Below, one piece after another: positions 35,817 through 46,140 of a stretch of DNA of 64,000 bases (position 1 is the first letter of the stretch; each line of letters starts with the position of its first letter). The stretch spans positions 2,480,001-2,544,000 of the forward strand of contig NC_016620.1 in assembly GCF_000210915.2 (NCBI RefSeq), written 5' to 3'. The DNA comes from Halobacteriovorax marinus SJ. Its GTDB lineage: Bacteria; Bdellovibrionota; Bacteriovoracia; Bacteriovoracales; Bacteriovoracaceae. The notes beneath the pieces were generated by a model that saw nothing but the letters and a program-made list of their open reading frames with translations, had not been told where the DNA came from and searched no databases. A program made the translations under genes and the position numbers.

Positions 35817-37586
35817 ATGGAGCAAAGCGCATTAGAAAGAGCTACTGCTTGGGCCAACAATAAATATTTCAGTGAAGAATCTCGCAAAGAAATTCAAAAC
35901 CTCATCGATGAAAATAACGAGAAAGAATTAATAGAGAGATTCTATAAGGACCTTGAGTTTGGAACAGGTGGAATGAGAAGTATTATTGGTGCTGGTACAA
36001 ATAGAATCAATACATACACTATTAGAAAGGCCACTCAGGCACTTGCGAATGAAGTTATTCGCTCTGGAAAAGAAGAAGGTCTGAGCGAACTTAAAGTCGC
36101 TATCTCTTACGATAATAGACGCTTCTCTTTTGAGTTCGCTAAAGAAGTTGCCAGTGTTATGGCAGCCAATGGAATTCACGCCTATATTTATAAAAGATTA
36201 AATCCAGTTCCTCTTCTTAGCTTTAGTGTAAGACACCACAATGCTCAAGCTGGAGTAATGGTTACGGCGTCTCACAACCCACCAGAGTACAACGGCTACA
36301 AAGTTTTTTGGAATGATGGTGCACAAGTCACTCCTCCAAACGATTCAAATATTATTAATAATTATAACTCTATCACTGACTTTGCGAGTGTAAAGACAAT
36401 GGACTTCCAAGAGGGAGAGAGTAAAGGTCTTATCCACTGGGTTGGAGAAGATGTTGAAAATAAATATTTTGAATCAATTAACTCTAAGGCCATCAATCCA
36501 GAAATGTGTTCTGAAAACGGTGGAAAATTAAATATCGTCTACACTCCGATTCATGGAACGGGTTATATTCCATGTACTACAGCTCTAAGTAATTTAGGAT
36601 TCTCTAATGTCCAAGTTGTAGAAGAACAAAAGCTACCAGATTCAGACTTCCCTACAGTTAGCTCTCCTAACCCTGAAAACCCAGAAGCTCTGGCCATGGC
36701 CGTTAAGCTCATGCAAGACACTAAAGCTGACGTAGCTTTTGGAACAGACCCTGATACTGATCGTGTTGGACTTGCTTTTGAAAAGAATGGAGAGATGGTT
36801 TACTTAAATGGAAACCAAATTGGAATTCTCATGGTTCACTACATGATGAATGGTTTAACTAAATCTGGAAAAATGCCAACGAATCCATACTTTGTAAAAA
36901 CAATTGTAACGACTCCACTTCAAGATCAAATAGCGAAGAGCTTTGGAGTAGAGACATTTAATACTCTTACAGGGTTTAAATGGATCTGCGGAAAAATGAA
37001 TCAATTAGAAAAGACCAATCCAGAGAAAAACTTCGTCTTTGCCACTGAAGAATCATTTGGATACCTCAATCATGAATTTGTTAGAGATAAAGACGGCGTG
37101 AGCTCAATTACTCTTTTAAGTGAAATTTGTCTTCACTATAAATTACAAGGAATGGATCTAGTTGATGGTCTAGATAAGATTTATGAAGAGTATGGATTCT
37201 CATCAGAAACACTACTCAACTTAAATTATTTTGGGAAAGAAGGCTCAGAGAAAATCTCTCGTATTATGGATAACTTCAGAGGATATAGTGAGAAGACGTT
37301 CTGTGGCGAAGAAATCAGTTACTTAGAAGACTACTCTACTGGTGAGTCTAAATCTTTTACAGACTCTAAGATCTCCAAACTTGACCTTCCAAGTAGTAAT
37401 GTTCTAGGTTTCAATTTTACTAATGGTACTAAAGTCTATATGCGCCCTTCTGGAACAGAACCAAAGATTAAGTTCTACATCATGATTCAAGAAAAAGAAG
37501 GAAGCCTAGAAGAAAAGAAGCAAAAGGCCAATCAAAAAACACAAGAGTTCCTTGATTACATCAAAGAACAAGCTGATCAGGCCTAA
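35817..37586 (+). CDS. Phosphoglucomutase/phosphomannomutase family (PgcA/PGM2-like)
   Basis: Alpha-D-phosphohexomutase, 589 residues, the long form seen in B. subtilis PgcA and PGM2. The active serine is in MVTASHNPPEYNGYK, the metal loop is GTDPDTDRVG, the sugar loop is ATEESFGYL, and the phosphate-binding loop is MRPSGTEPKIKFY near the C-terminus. It interconverts glucose- or mannose-1-phosphate and 6-phosphate, or possibly pentose phosphates; family members vary. GGAG precedes the ATG. queC starts 16 bases downstream and is probably co-transcribed. Confidence 0.93.
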   Translation: MEQSALERATAWANNKYFSEESRKEIQNLIDENNEKELIERFYKDLEFGTGGMRSIIGAGTNRINTYTIRKATQALANEVIRSGKEEGLSELKVAISYDNRRFSFEFAKEVASVMAANGIHAYIYKRLNPVPLLSFSVRHHNAQAGVMVTASHNPPEYNGYKVFWNDGAQVTPPNDSNIINNYNSITDFASVKTMDFQEGESKGLIHWVGEDVENKYFESINSKAINPEMCSENGGKLNIVYTPIHGTGYIPCTTALSNLGFSNVQVVEEQKLPDSDFPTVSSPNPENPEALAMAVKLMQDTKADVAFGTDPDTDRVGLAFEKNGEMVYLNGNQIGILMVHYMMNGLTKSGKMPTNPYFVKTIVTTPLQDQIAKSFGVETFNTLTGFKWICGKMNQLEKTNPEKNFVFATEESFGYLNHEFVRDKDGVSSITLLSEICLHYKLQGMDLVDGLDKIYEEYGFSSETLLNLNYFGKEGSEKISRIMDNFRGYSEKTFCGEEISYLEDYSTGESKSFTDSKISKLDLPSSNVLGFNFTNGTKVYMRPSGTEPKIKFYIMIQEKEGSLEEKKQKANQKTQEFLDYIKEQADQA

Positions 37587-37602
37587 TAAATAGAGGAAAG
37601 AA

Positions 37603-38304
37603 ATGTCAGAAAAGTCCAATGAGTTAGCAGTTGTATTAGTTAGTGGTGGAATGGACTCACTTGTTACCGCGGCCATGGCCAACGAAAAACATCAAAGAAT
37701 GGCATTTCTTCACCTCAATTACGGTCAAAAAACTCAAGATCGTGAATTGAAATGCTTCAATGAAATTGCCGATCACTACAATGTTCCTAAGTCTCTTAGA
37801 AAGATCATCGATATCAGCTTCCTAAGCCAAATTGGAGGAAGCTCTCTAACTGATGACTCAATAGATGTAAAAGACTATAAAGGTGATAGCGAAGAAATTC
37901 CTGATAGCTATGTTCCCTTTAGAAATACGCACATAGTTGCCATGGCCGTTTCTTGGTCAGAAGTTGTGGGAGCAAAGAAGATTTATATCGGTGCAGTTTA
38001 TGAAGACTCTTCTGGTTATCCAGACTGTAGACCTTCATACTATCAAGCACTCAATAATCTAATTAAAGAAGGAACTAAAGACGGTGATATCGAAGTTGTA
38101 ACTCCCGTTATCCATATGAAGAAAGAAGAGATTGTTAAAAAGGCAATCTCACTCCAGGCTCCACTATCTTCATCTTACTCTTGCTATGCTAGAGGAGACA
38201 AGGCCTGTGGGATTTGTGACTCTTGTGCCTTGAGGCTTAGAGGTTTTCAAATCGCTGGTTTAGAAGACCCAATTGAATACGATCAAAGACCAAATTATCT
38301 TTAA
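37603..38304 (+). CDS. queC: 7-cyano-7-deazaguanine synthase QueC
   Basis: Makes preQ0 from carboxydeazaguanine, ATP and ammonia in queuosine biosynthesis. The 233-residue protein has the PP-loop LVSGGMDSLVTAAM, the conserved RNTHIVAMAVSWSEVVGAKKIYIG block and four zinc cysteines in SCYARGDKACGICDSCALR. The stop shares four bases (TTAA) with the stop of the convergent TPR gene. With queG at 21 kb, part of the queuosine pathway is in this window; the other que genes are not. Confidence 0.95.
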   Translation: MSEKSNELAVVLVSGGMDSLVTAAMANEKHQRMAFLHLNYGQKTQDRELKCFNEIADHYNVPKSLRKIIDISFLSQIGGSSLTDDSIDVKDYKGDSEEIPDSYVPFRNTHIVAMAVSWSEVVGAKKIYIGAVYEDSSGYPDCRPSYYQALNNLIKEGTKDGDIEVVTPVIHMKKEEIVKKAISLQAPLSSSYSCYARGDKACGICDSCALRLRGFQIAGLEDPIEYDQRPNYL

Positions 38305-38867
38305 GATTTCGCGAGACGATTAGTCACAACAGAAAGGGCCTTAGTCACATCATTGATGGCCCTTATATCTCCACTGACAACTCTAAGTTCTAAAGCTTCA
38401 CTAAGAAATTCCTCGGCCATAGTAATGCTATGCTGATCGTACTTTGATTTTGCATAGCTCTCTAAAATAAGGGCCTTAAACTCCATTATTTTAGGCTCAC
38501 TAGTTTCATTACAAATTTCTAGCGCCTGATTAAAGAATGAATCGGCCTTAGCAAACTTCCCCATCCAATGATACGTAATTGCGAGTTGAATTTTAGTACC
38601 AAAGCTAGAGAGCTTTTTCTTATGTTTATCAAAGAGTGCTATCGATTGTTCAAAGAAGTCATGAGATTCGTGGAGATCAGTAATAAGTCTTGAGTAGAAT
38701 CCAATATGAGAATAGATTTTAGCTCTTATCAGTTCTTGCTCCTCTAAAAGAGCTGCATCTTTTAACTGCTTAACACCACTGCGCATCTGCTCCACATCTT
38801 CAGGAGCTTCACGCAAGTCATCAGCTAAGAAATAATTCATATTAAAAGAGATATCGGCTAAATCCAT
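38301..38867 (-). CDS. TPR-like helical protein
   Basis: A 188-residue all-helical cytoplasmic protein with degenerate tetratricopeptide repeats (KIYSHIGFYSRLITDLHESHDFFEQSIALF; AITYHWMGKFAKADSFFNQALEIC; AEEFLSEALELRVVSGD). Likely a protein-binding adaptor. It is the last gene of a five-gene run starting at dnaE and starts one base after the pyrD stop. No function is known. Confidence 0.65.
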   Translation of the reverse strand: MDLADISFNMNYFLADDLREAPEDVEQMRSGVKQLKDAALLEEQELIRAKIYSHIGFYSRLITDLHESHDFFEQSIALFDKHKKKLSSFGTKIQLAITYHWMGKFAKADSFFNQALEICNETSEPKIMEFKALILESYAKSKYDQHSITMAEEFLSEALELRVVSGDIRAINDVTKALSVVTNRLAKS

Positions 38868-38868
38868 C

Positions 38869-39921
38869 TTACTTACAGTCTGAAATATTATTTAATAATT
38901 CGCTTAGAGTGAGCATCTCATTTTGCATGAGCTTTCTATCTATCCCCTCGCGAATATCGTGTAGAACTTGTGGCCCTTGAAAAATAAATGAAGAATAGAT
39001 TTGGCAGGCCACTCCACCCTTCTTCCAATAATCCCAAACATCATCAAAGCTAGAAATTCCACCGACTCCAATAAAATCAAGTTCAGGAAATTCAGCGTTC
39101 ACACTTAGGCATCTCTCACGAACAAGCTTCGCTCTTTGAGTAAGCAATTTCCCAGACACGCCTCCATTGCCTCTCTCTTCCATAATCGTTGTATTGGTCG
39201 CAATCACTCCACTCAAAGAGTACTCACTGGCCAAAGAGAAAATCCCCTCGATAGACTCTAGTGGTAAATCAGGAGATATTTTTATAAATAGCGGAGTTTT
39301 ACAATTAGTACGCTCTTCTTTTAAGGCCTCAAATATCTCTCTCATACTCTCATGTCTTTGAAGGTCTCGAAGACCTGGTGTATTTGGAGAAGAGACATTG
39401 ATAACGAGGTAGTCACAGTGATCTTTAAATGAATTATATAATTTCACATAGTCACTTGGAGCATTCTCCGCGCTAGTGTCTTTATTCTTTCCTAAGTTAA
39501 CACCGAGAACTTTATTTCCTTTGTCACTTGAGAGAATATTCTTTAGAACTTTTTCAGAACCCTTATTATTAAAGCCCATGCAATTTCGAAGAGACTCTTC
39601 TTCAATATAGCGAAAAAGTCTGGGCCTAGGGTTTCCGGCTTGAGGTAAAGGTGTCACAGTTCCCACTTCAACTGCTCCAAATGGAATTCGTGAAAAGAAG
39701 TTGATTGCACTTGCGTTCTTATCTAATCCAGCAGCAAGTCCTACAGGAAAACACCAGCTCATTGAATTAAGATCCACTCGGTACTTTTCTAAATCTTCTA
39801 GATCGCCACCAAAAGAATCCGCCATTGTGCGTGGAAAGTTTGAAAGGGCGGCAATCGATAATTCATGGGCCTTTTCAGCGTCCATCTTAAAGGCCATAAA
39901 TTTGAAAAAGTCATAGAGCAC
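38869..39921 (-). CDS. pyrD: Dihydroorotate dehydrogenase (quinone, class 2)
   Basis: Membrane-associated flavoenzyme of pyrimidine synthesis that oxidises dihydroorotate with quinone. The 350-residue protein has the class 2 N-terminal helix segment, PVGLAAGLDKNASAINFFSRIPFG, VNVSSPNTPGLRDLQ with the catalytic serine, TNTTIMEERG, and IGVGGISSFDD. The start is GTG with AAGG upstream. It sits 11 bases after the lipoprotein gene. pyrG at the window end serves the same nucleotide supply. Confidence 0.94.
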   Translation of the reverse strand: MLYDFFKFMAFKMDAEKAHELSIAALSNFPRTMADSFGGDLEDLEKYRVDLNSMSWCFPVGLAAGLDKNASAINFFSRIPFGAVEVGTVTPLPQAGNPRPRLFRYIEEESLRNCMGFNNKGSEKVLKNILSSDKGNKVLGVNLGKNKDTSAENAPSDYVKLYNSFKDHCDYLVINVSSPNTPGLRDLQRHESMREIFEALKEERTNCKTPLFIKISPDLPLESIEGIFSLASEYSLSGVIATNTTIMEERGNGGVSGKLLTQRAKLVRERCLSVNAEFPELDFIGVGGISSFDDVWDYWKKGGVACQIYSSFIFQGPQVLHDIREGIDRKLMQNEMLTLSELLNNISDCK

Positions 39922-39932
39922 TTATAATAACC

Positions 39933-40865
39933 TTAGTAGAGTTGAACAAAATCATTTTCGTGAACGGATCCACCGGAATGTAGTACAGCAATTGATCCAT
40001 CTTCTCCAAAGTAGTCAATGATCTCAATTGTTCCTTTAACAGTTCCCTTAGAGACTCCTATTAGAGCTCCTGTCTCAGGATCGAAAATCTCTTCCCCTTC
40101 TGACATAACCTTTAATATATCTCCAATATTGATTCCCGAACTTCTTCCAGCATTAATATAGATTTTAGTTCCAACGATCTTTGCAACCCTTCCTACCCAG
40201 TCAAGCTTTGAAGAAATCGCCAAAATATTTGGAATTGATTTTCTCACAGCAACTTGTACGACATAGCGAAGTAGCTCCCTTCTATACTGTAACTTGGACT
40301 CGCGATCACCTTGAAAGAATCTAAAACTACTATCATCGGCAGACGCTCTATGAGTCTCTGAATATATTTCTTTATTTCCATTAACATCAAAGATTCTCAC
40401 TTCAACCTTTGACTCCGTATAAGACTTAGTTTCTCTAACGACACCAATCTCATCTACTTTCTCTCTAATTCTCGCATCAATAATTCGACCAAAGAGAACA
40501 AAATTAAGACCCGCAACTTTTGCTTTACGCGAGAGTTGAACAAGCTTCACTCCTCCTCCAGCGTAAATTTCTTTAGAAGAACCAAAGAGTCTCTTTGCCA
40601 TTGGATCAACTACAAACTCACCTGTTCGAGATAGCTCTCTTCTAAACTCCTCAGTCGCAGTGATACCAAGATCCTCACCACCATAAGGAGACTCATTAAA
40701 GAATGTTAAGAGAGCAACTCTCTTCTTAACCCCGTTAAAGAACTTTCTAGGTTCTTGCCTAGGTCTACTTCCATGAGCAGAGCGATCAATTGTCCCTAAC
40801 CCACAAGAGCTTAACAATATGCAAATACTAGCGAGTGATAGAATTCTTCTTTGAAAAATCTTCAT
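39933..40865 (-). CDS. FlgT-like lipoprotein (flagellar outer-membrane ring candidate)
   Basis: A 310-residue predicted lipoprotein (signal ending in LLSSCG). Residues 45-200 have a TolB/CsgG-like alpha/beta region (RVALLTFFNESPYGGEDLG; KVAGLNFVLFGRIIDARI). The C-terminal third (VGRVAKIVGTKIYINAG; SGINIGDILKVMSEGEEI; GVSKGTVKGTIEIIDYF) closely resembles the C-terminal domain of FlgT, which builds the H-ring of the Vibrio sheathed flagellum. A role in a sheathed flagellum would fit a Bdellovibrio-like organism, but the homology and role are inferred. It follows the gene for an exported 473-residue protein with a four-base gap. Confidence 0.65.
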   Translation of the reverse strand: MKIFQRRILSLASICILLSSCGLGTIDRSAHGSRPRQEPRKFFNGVKKRVALLTFFNESPYGGEDLGITATEEFRRELSRTGEFVVDPMAKRLFGSSKEIYAGGGVKLVQLSRKAKVAGLNFVLFGRIIDARIREKVDEIGVVRETKSYTESKVEVRIFDVNGNKEIYSETHRASADDSSFRFFQGDRESKLQYRRELLRYVVQVAVRKSIPNILAISSKLDWVGRVAKIVGTKIYINAGRSSGINIGDILKVMSEGEEIFDPETGALIGVSKGTVKGTIEIIDYFGEDGSIAVLHSGGSVHENDFVQLY

Positions 40866-40869
40866 TTAT

Positions 40870-42291
40870 TTATCCTTGAGTACTCTCAGTCTTTTCAGAG
40901 ACAGGAATTTCCTTATCAACTAAATTAATCATAAAAGGATTCTCTTCATCTTGAAAAAAGATTCTCTTCTGATTATCTACTTCTAAGTTCTTTGTTCTTA
41001 GGAGTGTCCCTTTTAAATCTTCAACACTCCCTTTAAAGAAAACTCTTAGTTGTGCTCTCTCTCTATTAAATGAATCGATCTTAACTTTTAAACTATAAGT
41101 TAGGCCCATAGAAGTTAAATACTTTTCTACCTCATCAATTTGTCTTACTGAGTTGGCACCTATGATATCAACACGAAAACTCTTTCTGCCTAAAGGAAAG
41201 TGTGAGATGTCTCTAATAAGAGAATCCCACTTTGCGATAGGCAACCTGTATACAAGACTAGCTGAATTACTAGAGAGATCTTTCACTGTAGAGTATGTGG
41301 CCTCTTCACTGATGAAATCATAGTGAGATGCTAGGCGGTTTGATTGAAGATCAAATAGTAAGTACTCTCCTCCAAAATCAAACGTTCTCTTTTTAAATGT
41401 CGTATCTTCTGAAACCTTTTTAATATTGACCTTAACTTTCATCCAAAGAGAATCTTTGAGCTGATCGTCGACAGAAAGTAGAGCACTCTCTTGGGACTGC
41501 TCAATCTCCCCTTCAATATTTGAAATTTTATTTAAGGACATACTCGCTTCAGACAACATCTTTAGATGTGACTGAAGTTTTTCTTCTTCATAGGAAGTTG
41601 TAATAATAACATTGCTCACCTTCCCCTTAAACTTATCCTCAAACCATCTCTTCCAATGCTCCTTAAGAACACTTGTAAAGTCGTTCTCTAACTCAACACC
41701 AAGGTCTTGCCATGACATATCTCTCATTGAAAAATCTACTGTTAAAAATAAATTCTTATAGAATCTCTTTTCACCGCCTCTAGTGTAGCCATAGAAGATT
41801 TCATTAATAAGCTTTCTATTTACTTTCGCCTGAATATTCATATAACGACTATTAGGAAATTGAGGTGACCTAGACATCTTCTTTACTGAATAAGAAGACA
41901 GGACTTTCTCAAGCTTTCCATATCTCGCCTTTAAAGTAAGCTTCTTTGATCTAAGTTCATTGTCATACTTCTCTTTCTTACTACCTGAGAGTTTTGTCTC
42001 TGGAGTTGTTAACCCGTATGACTTATCAAGTTTCTCTTTGATTGGTGCGAAGTAACTATCAAATTTTTCATTATACTTGGCCCAGAAAACCTCTGAGTTG
42101 TGGCCCATCTTAGAAAGTTCTTTTGAAATAATATCTCTCACAGAAGCGTAGAGTAATTGCTTTTTAACAAAAGTAAGAGAGTCTCCGTCTCTTGAGACAA
42201 ATCTCCCCTCACCATTTGTTAATTCATCATTAGCCTGAATGTTATAGCTGAGCGCTAATAACATTAAAATCGTGATCATTCCCTTCATCAC
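40870..42291 (-). CDS. Exported protein of unknown function, partner of the FlgT-like lipoprotein
   Basis: A 473-residue exported protein with signal peptide MKGMITILMLLALSYNIQA and no recognised domain. Its first segment, NGEGRFVSRDGDSLTFVKKQLL, has the look of the small repeat domain at the N-terminus of FlgT and LPP20-type proteins, but this is weak. The rest is mixed alpha/beta with many lysines. It lies 20 bases after dnaE and four bases before the lipoprotein, so both are likely co-transcribed. GGAG suits either of two adjacent starts (GTG 42291, ATG 42288). Confidence 0.55.
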   Translation of the reverse strand: MMKGMITILMLLALSYNIQANDELTNGEGRFVSRDGDSLTFVKKQLLYASVRDIISKELSKMGHNSEVFWAKYNEKFDSYFAPIKEKLDKSYGLTTPETKLSGSKKEKYDNELRSKKLTLKARYGKLEKVLSSYSVKKMSRSPQFPNSRYMNIQAKVNRKLINEIFYGYTRGGEKRFYKNLFLTVDFSMRDMSWQDLGVELENDFTSVLKEHWKRWFEDKFKGKVSNVIITTSYEEEKLQSHLKMLSEASMSLNKISNIEGEIEQSQESALLSVDDQLKDSLWMKVKVNIKKVSEDTTFKKRTFDFGGEYLLFDLQSNRLASHYDFISEEATYSTVKDLSSNSASLVYRLPIAKWDSLIRDISHFPLGRKSFRVDIIGANSVRQIDEVEKYLTSMGLTYSLKVKIDSFNRERAQLRVFFKGSVEDLKGTLLRTKNLEVDNQKRIFFQDEENPFMINLVDKEIPVSEKTESTQG

Positions 42292-42311
42292 TACTTCTCC
42301 ATCCTTGAAGT

Positions 42312-45300
42312 TTATTGCATGGCCGGATCTTCAACTCTCCCATCAACAATAAACTGAACTGAATTTCCATTAAATAATTCGTTCACTCTCGCTGCCATCT
42401 GCGGTGTTGGGTTCACTAGAAAGTCCTCACCGAGGGGCAGTCTAGCTCTTCCATCGTTCGCACTAAAAATAACATGCGCAGGAACGCTTCCTCTATAACT
42501 AAGGAGTACTTGCTTAAAACGATCAAGTTTCGTCTCCGTTAGCTCCTCCATTTTAACATTAATTCGAATTGAAGTAACCCTGTCCTCGGCCTGATCTTTC
42601 AATAATTTCACGTTAGTAGGGAAAAACTTCCTCGGCTCCTCGGCCAAATTAACATTTCCACTCATCAGAACCGGCTCGTCTCCAGAAAGAAGCTCCCCAA
42701 ACTCGGCAAAAACCTTAGGAAATACAATACATTCAATCTTACCCGAGAGATCTTCAAGCTGAGCAAAGCACATACGATCACCCTTCTTCGTCATAATATC
42801 TCTCTTCTCAGATATTAGACCTGCGAGCATCATCTCTCTCTTATCTCCACCAGTTAAATCTCTAGCGGCAGCAATATCCATAGAGGCCAATTTCCCCATA
42901 ATATCGCTATATCGATCTAGAGGATGACCAGAGACATAAATCCCCATCAACTGAGCTTCATAAGCAAGCTTCTCTCTATCATCAAAGTCATTTGTAATTT
43001 GAATATCGAGCATCTTCATCGGATCATTTGACCCGTCATCATCACTAGAGGAACCACCCATATCAAAGAGACTTACTTGACCAAGCTCTTTTTCATGTTG
43101 AAGTTTCTTAGCATAAGTCACAATGAGTTCAGCATTTTCAAGCATGGTCTTACGGTTAAGCTTTGTTTCGCACTCATCAAATGCACCAACTTTAATCAGA
43201 GACTCTATAACTCTATTGTTCACGATCTTAAGAGAGACACGAGTACAGAAATCAATAAACCCTTTGAAAGGTCCGTTCTCTTCTCTCTCTCGAACAAGTT
43301 CTTCTACAGCGTTTTCACCAACGTTCTTAATGGCACCCATTCCAAAACGTATATTCTGTCCAATAACATTGAAGAGCCAAAGCGATTCATTTACGTCTGG
43401 AGGTAGAACCTCGACTCCATGGTTTTTAGCGTCGTTAATATAAACTGTAACTTTATCCGTATTTGATAATTCTGTAGAAAGAAGTCCTGCAAAGAAGCAC
43501 GCTGGATAATAGTATTTTAAAAATGCAGTTTGAAATGAGATATATGAATAAGCAACGGCGTGAGATTTATTGAAACCATATTCCGCAAAGCTGGCCATCA
43601 GTTGATAGAGCTCTCCCGCTTTTTCTACGTCAAAACCTCTTTCAGCTGCACCCTTTAAAAAGATCTCCCTATGCTCTTCAATCAAGGCAATCTTCTTCTT
43701 CCCCATCGCCTTTCTTAAAATATCCGCTTGACCAAGAGTATATCCGGCCAGCACTCGGGCAATATTCATAACCTGTTCTTGATAAACAATAATGCCGTAA
43801 GTATCTTTTAAAAGAGGTCTTAACTCTTCAAACGCGTAATGCTCTTTTTGTCTACCGTGCTTAATCTCCACGAATTGATCGTGCATCCCAGAACCCATTG
43901 GCCCCGGTCTATAGAGAGCGTTAATGGCGGTAATATCATCAATACTATCTGGCATAATTCTCTTACAGAGATCAATCATCCCAGATGATTCTAATTGGAA
44001 GACACCAATCGTATTACCGTCTCCAATGAAGTCATAAACTTTCTTATCTTCGTAATCAATTTCTTCAATATCAAAATCTTTAACATGATCTCTTTGAACA
44101 AACTTTGAAGCGTAATCAATAACTGTAAGTGTTTTTAGCCCTAAGAAGTCAAACTTAACCAGACCAATTTCTTCTGAGAAGTCTTTATCAAATTGAACAA
44201 CCTTCTCGCCCTTCGCCCCTTTAAATAAAGGACAATATTCAACAAGTGGTTTACTGGTAATGATAACACCTGCAGCGTGAATCCCTGCGTGGCGGTAAAG
44301 ACCCTCAAGTCTTCTAGAGATTGTAAAGATCTGTCTAATCTTTGAGTCTGTATCAATCAGCTCTTGAATCTTAGGCTCCATCTCAATGGCCTTCTCAAGA
44401 TTGATTCCAAGTTCATCAGGAATAAGCTTTGATAACATATTTGCTTCGGCGAAAGAGAGGTCAAAAACGCGTGAGACGTCTTTAACTACGGCCTTGGCCT
44501 GTAACTTACCAAAGGTAATAATCTGACCAACTTTCTCTTCACCGTATTTCTCTGTTACATACTCAATCACTCTTTGGCGACCTGCCTGACAGAAGTCAAC
44601 GTCAAAGTCAGGCATAGAGATACGTTCAGGGTTGATAAATCTTTCAAATAGAAGATTGTATGGAAGAGGGTCAATATTTGTAATAGTCATAGCGTAGGCC
44701 GCTAGAGATCCTGCACCGGAACCTCGACCTGGCCCAACTGGAATTCCATTATTCTTTGACCACTGAATAAAGTCCGCAACGATGAGAAAGTAACCAGGAA
44801 ATCCCATCTCGATAATCATATCGACTTCGTACTTTAATCTCTCCCAATACTTTGGTTCAAGCTCAGCCTTCCAATTATCTTCACTCACTAATTTGGTAAA
44901 GTGCGGTCCTCTAAATCTTTCTTCAAGGCCTTCCTTACACATTCTTCTAAAGTAATCGTCTTCCGTCTCACCCGTATCAATCGGATAGTCAGGAAGGTGA
45001 TAAATTTGATTACCTTGTTCATCTGTCCAGTTCAGCTCAACATTACATTTATCAGCAATCTCTAAAGTTGCATCACATGCTTCAGGTGCATAGTGAAATT
45101 GCTCACGCATTTTCTCTGGTGACTTGTAGTAGAACTCCTGTGAAGTCATCTTCATTCTATTTTCATCGGCAAAAGATTTTCCCGTCTGAATACAGAGTAA
45201 AACTTCTTGCGCTGTAGCGTCTTCCGGAGTCATATAGTGGGCATCATTAGTGGCCACAACTTTTACTTTCTTTTCCTTAGCGTACTCTAAAACCTTACGG

Positions 45301-45938
45301 TTTACATCAGCTTGCTCTGGGATTCCGTTTTCCTGAATCTCTAAGTAGAAGTCTTCATAACCAAATACTTCTTGCAGCTTTTCAATCGCACGCACGGCCT
45401 TCTCATCTTGCCCAGTAAAGAAGTTGTAGCCAACTTCACCTTTCAAGCAAGCAGTCGTACAAATAAGACCTTCAGAGTATTCTTTCAATAGTTCAATATC
45501 AGCGCGAGGCTTATAATAGAAACCTTCAAGGTAGGCCCTTGAAAGTAGCTTACATAAATTTTGATAACCTATATTATTCTTTGCCAAGAGAATAAGGTGA
45601 TGAATGTGGTGATTAGACTCTTCTTCATCTTGGTTTGATACACGGGCAGATCTTCTTGCAGACTTTCGGTCAAATCTCGAACCAGGCGTGAAATAAATTT
45701 CAGAACCTAGGATCGGTTTGATTCCCGCAGACTTACAACGCTTATAAAAATCAATAGCTCCAAACATATTTCCATGATCGGTTTGAGCTATCGCTGGAAC
45801 ACCCATCTCCTTAGCCGCAGGAATTAAATCCTTCAATCTTATAGCACCGTCGAGTAGCGAGTACTGGGTGTGCAAATGAAGATGAACAAAGCTATTTGGA
45901 TGTGTCTCTAGAAGCGATGAAGATTCGTTTTCACTCAT
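42312..45938 (-). CDS. dnaE: DNA polymerase III alpha subunit
   Basis: Replicative polymerase catalytic subunit, 1208 residues (E. coli 1160). The N-terminal PHP domain starts FVHLHLHTQYSLLDGAI and ends near residue 270. The palm holds the catalytic aspartates in ISMPDFDVDFC. The finger, helix-hairpin-helix, OB-fold and tail regions are intact (GVYVSGHPLDRYSDIMGKL; CIVFPKVFAEFGELL). I chose the ATG at 45938, which has GAGG upstream; an earlier ATG at 45959 is in frame. It heads a run of five genes including two envelope genes and pyrD. Confidence 0.97.
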   Translation of the reverse strand: MSENESSSLLETHPNSFVHLHLHTQYSLLDGAIRLKDLIPAAKEMGVPAIAQTDHGNMFGAIDFYKRCKSAGIKPILGSEIYFTPGSRFDRKSARRSARVSNQDEEESNHHIHHLILLAKNNIGYQNLCKLLSRAYLEGFYYKPRADIELLKEYSEGLICTTACLKGEVGYNFFTGQDEKAVRAIEKLQEVFGYEDFYLEIQENGIPEQADVNRKVLEYAKEKKVKVVATNDAHYMTPEDATAQEVLLCIQTGKSFADENRMKMTSQEFYYKSPEKMREQFHYAPEACDATLEIADKCNVELNWTDEQGNQIYHLPDYPIDTGETEDDYFRRMCKEGLEERFRGPHFTKLVSEDNWKAELEPKYWERLKYEVDMIIEMGFPGYFLIVADFIQWSKNNGIPVGPGRGSGAGSLAAYAMTITNIDPLPYNLLFERFINPERISMPDFDVDFCQAGRQRVIEYVTEKYGEEKVGQIITFGKLQAKAVVKDVSRVFDLSFAEANMLSKLIPDELGINLEKAIEMEPKIQELIDTDSKIRQIFTISRRLEGLYRHAGIHAAGVIITSKPLVEYCPLFKGAKGEKVVQFDKDFSEEIGLVKFDFLGLKTLTVIDYASKFVQRDHVKDFDIEEIDYEDKKVYDFIGDGNTIGVFQLESSGMIDLCKRIMPDSIDDITAINALYRPGPMGSGMHDQFVEIKHGRQKEHYAFEELRPLLKDTYGIIVYQEQVMNIARVLAGYTLGQADILRKAMGKKKIALIEEHREIFLKGAAERGFDVEKAGELYQLMASFAEYGFNKSHAVAYSYISFQTAFLKYYYPACFFAGLLSTELSNTDKVTVYINDAKNHGVEVLPPDVNESLWLFNVIGQNIRFGMGAIKNVGENAVEELVREREENGPFKGFIDFCTRVSLKIVNNRVIESLIKVGAFDECETKLNRKTMLENAELIVTYAKKLQHEKELGQVSLFDMGGSSSDDDGSNDPMKMLDIQITNDFDDREKLAYEAQLMGIYVSGHPLDRYSDIMGKLASMDIAAARDLTGGDKREMMLAGLISEKRDIMTKKGDRMCFAQLEDLSGKIECIVFPKVFAEFGELLSGDEPVLMSGNVNLAEEPRKFFPTNVKLLKDQAEDRVTSIRINVKMEELTETKLDRFKQVLLSYRGSVPAHVIFSANDGRARLPLGEDFLVNPTPQMAARVNELFNGNSVQFIVDGRVEDPAMQ

Positions 45939-46140
45939 ATTGAATGCCTCGTGATACATGCGTCGTGTGTGTGGTGTCGCATTTAATTTCTATAATTCAT
46001 TAAAGCAAATTCCTCATAAAATGTCAGTTGATTTCCCCTTTGACACGCGCATCATTCGGAGAAAATATCCTCCCAATGTCACACCGCGACTTCAAAGATT
46101 TTTCTGACTTTCTCTTGCTCTATTTCAGAAATCCATTATT

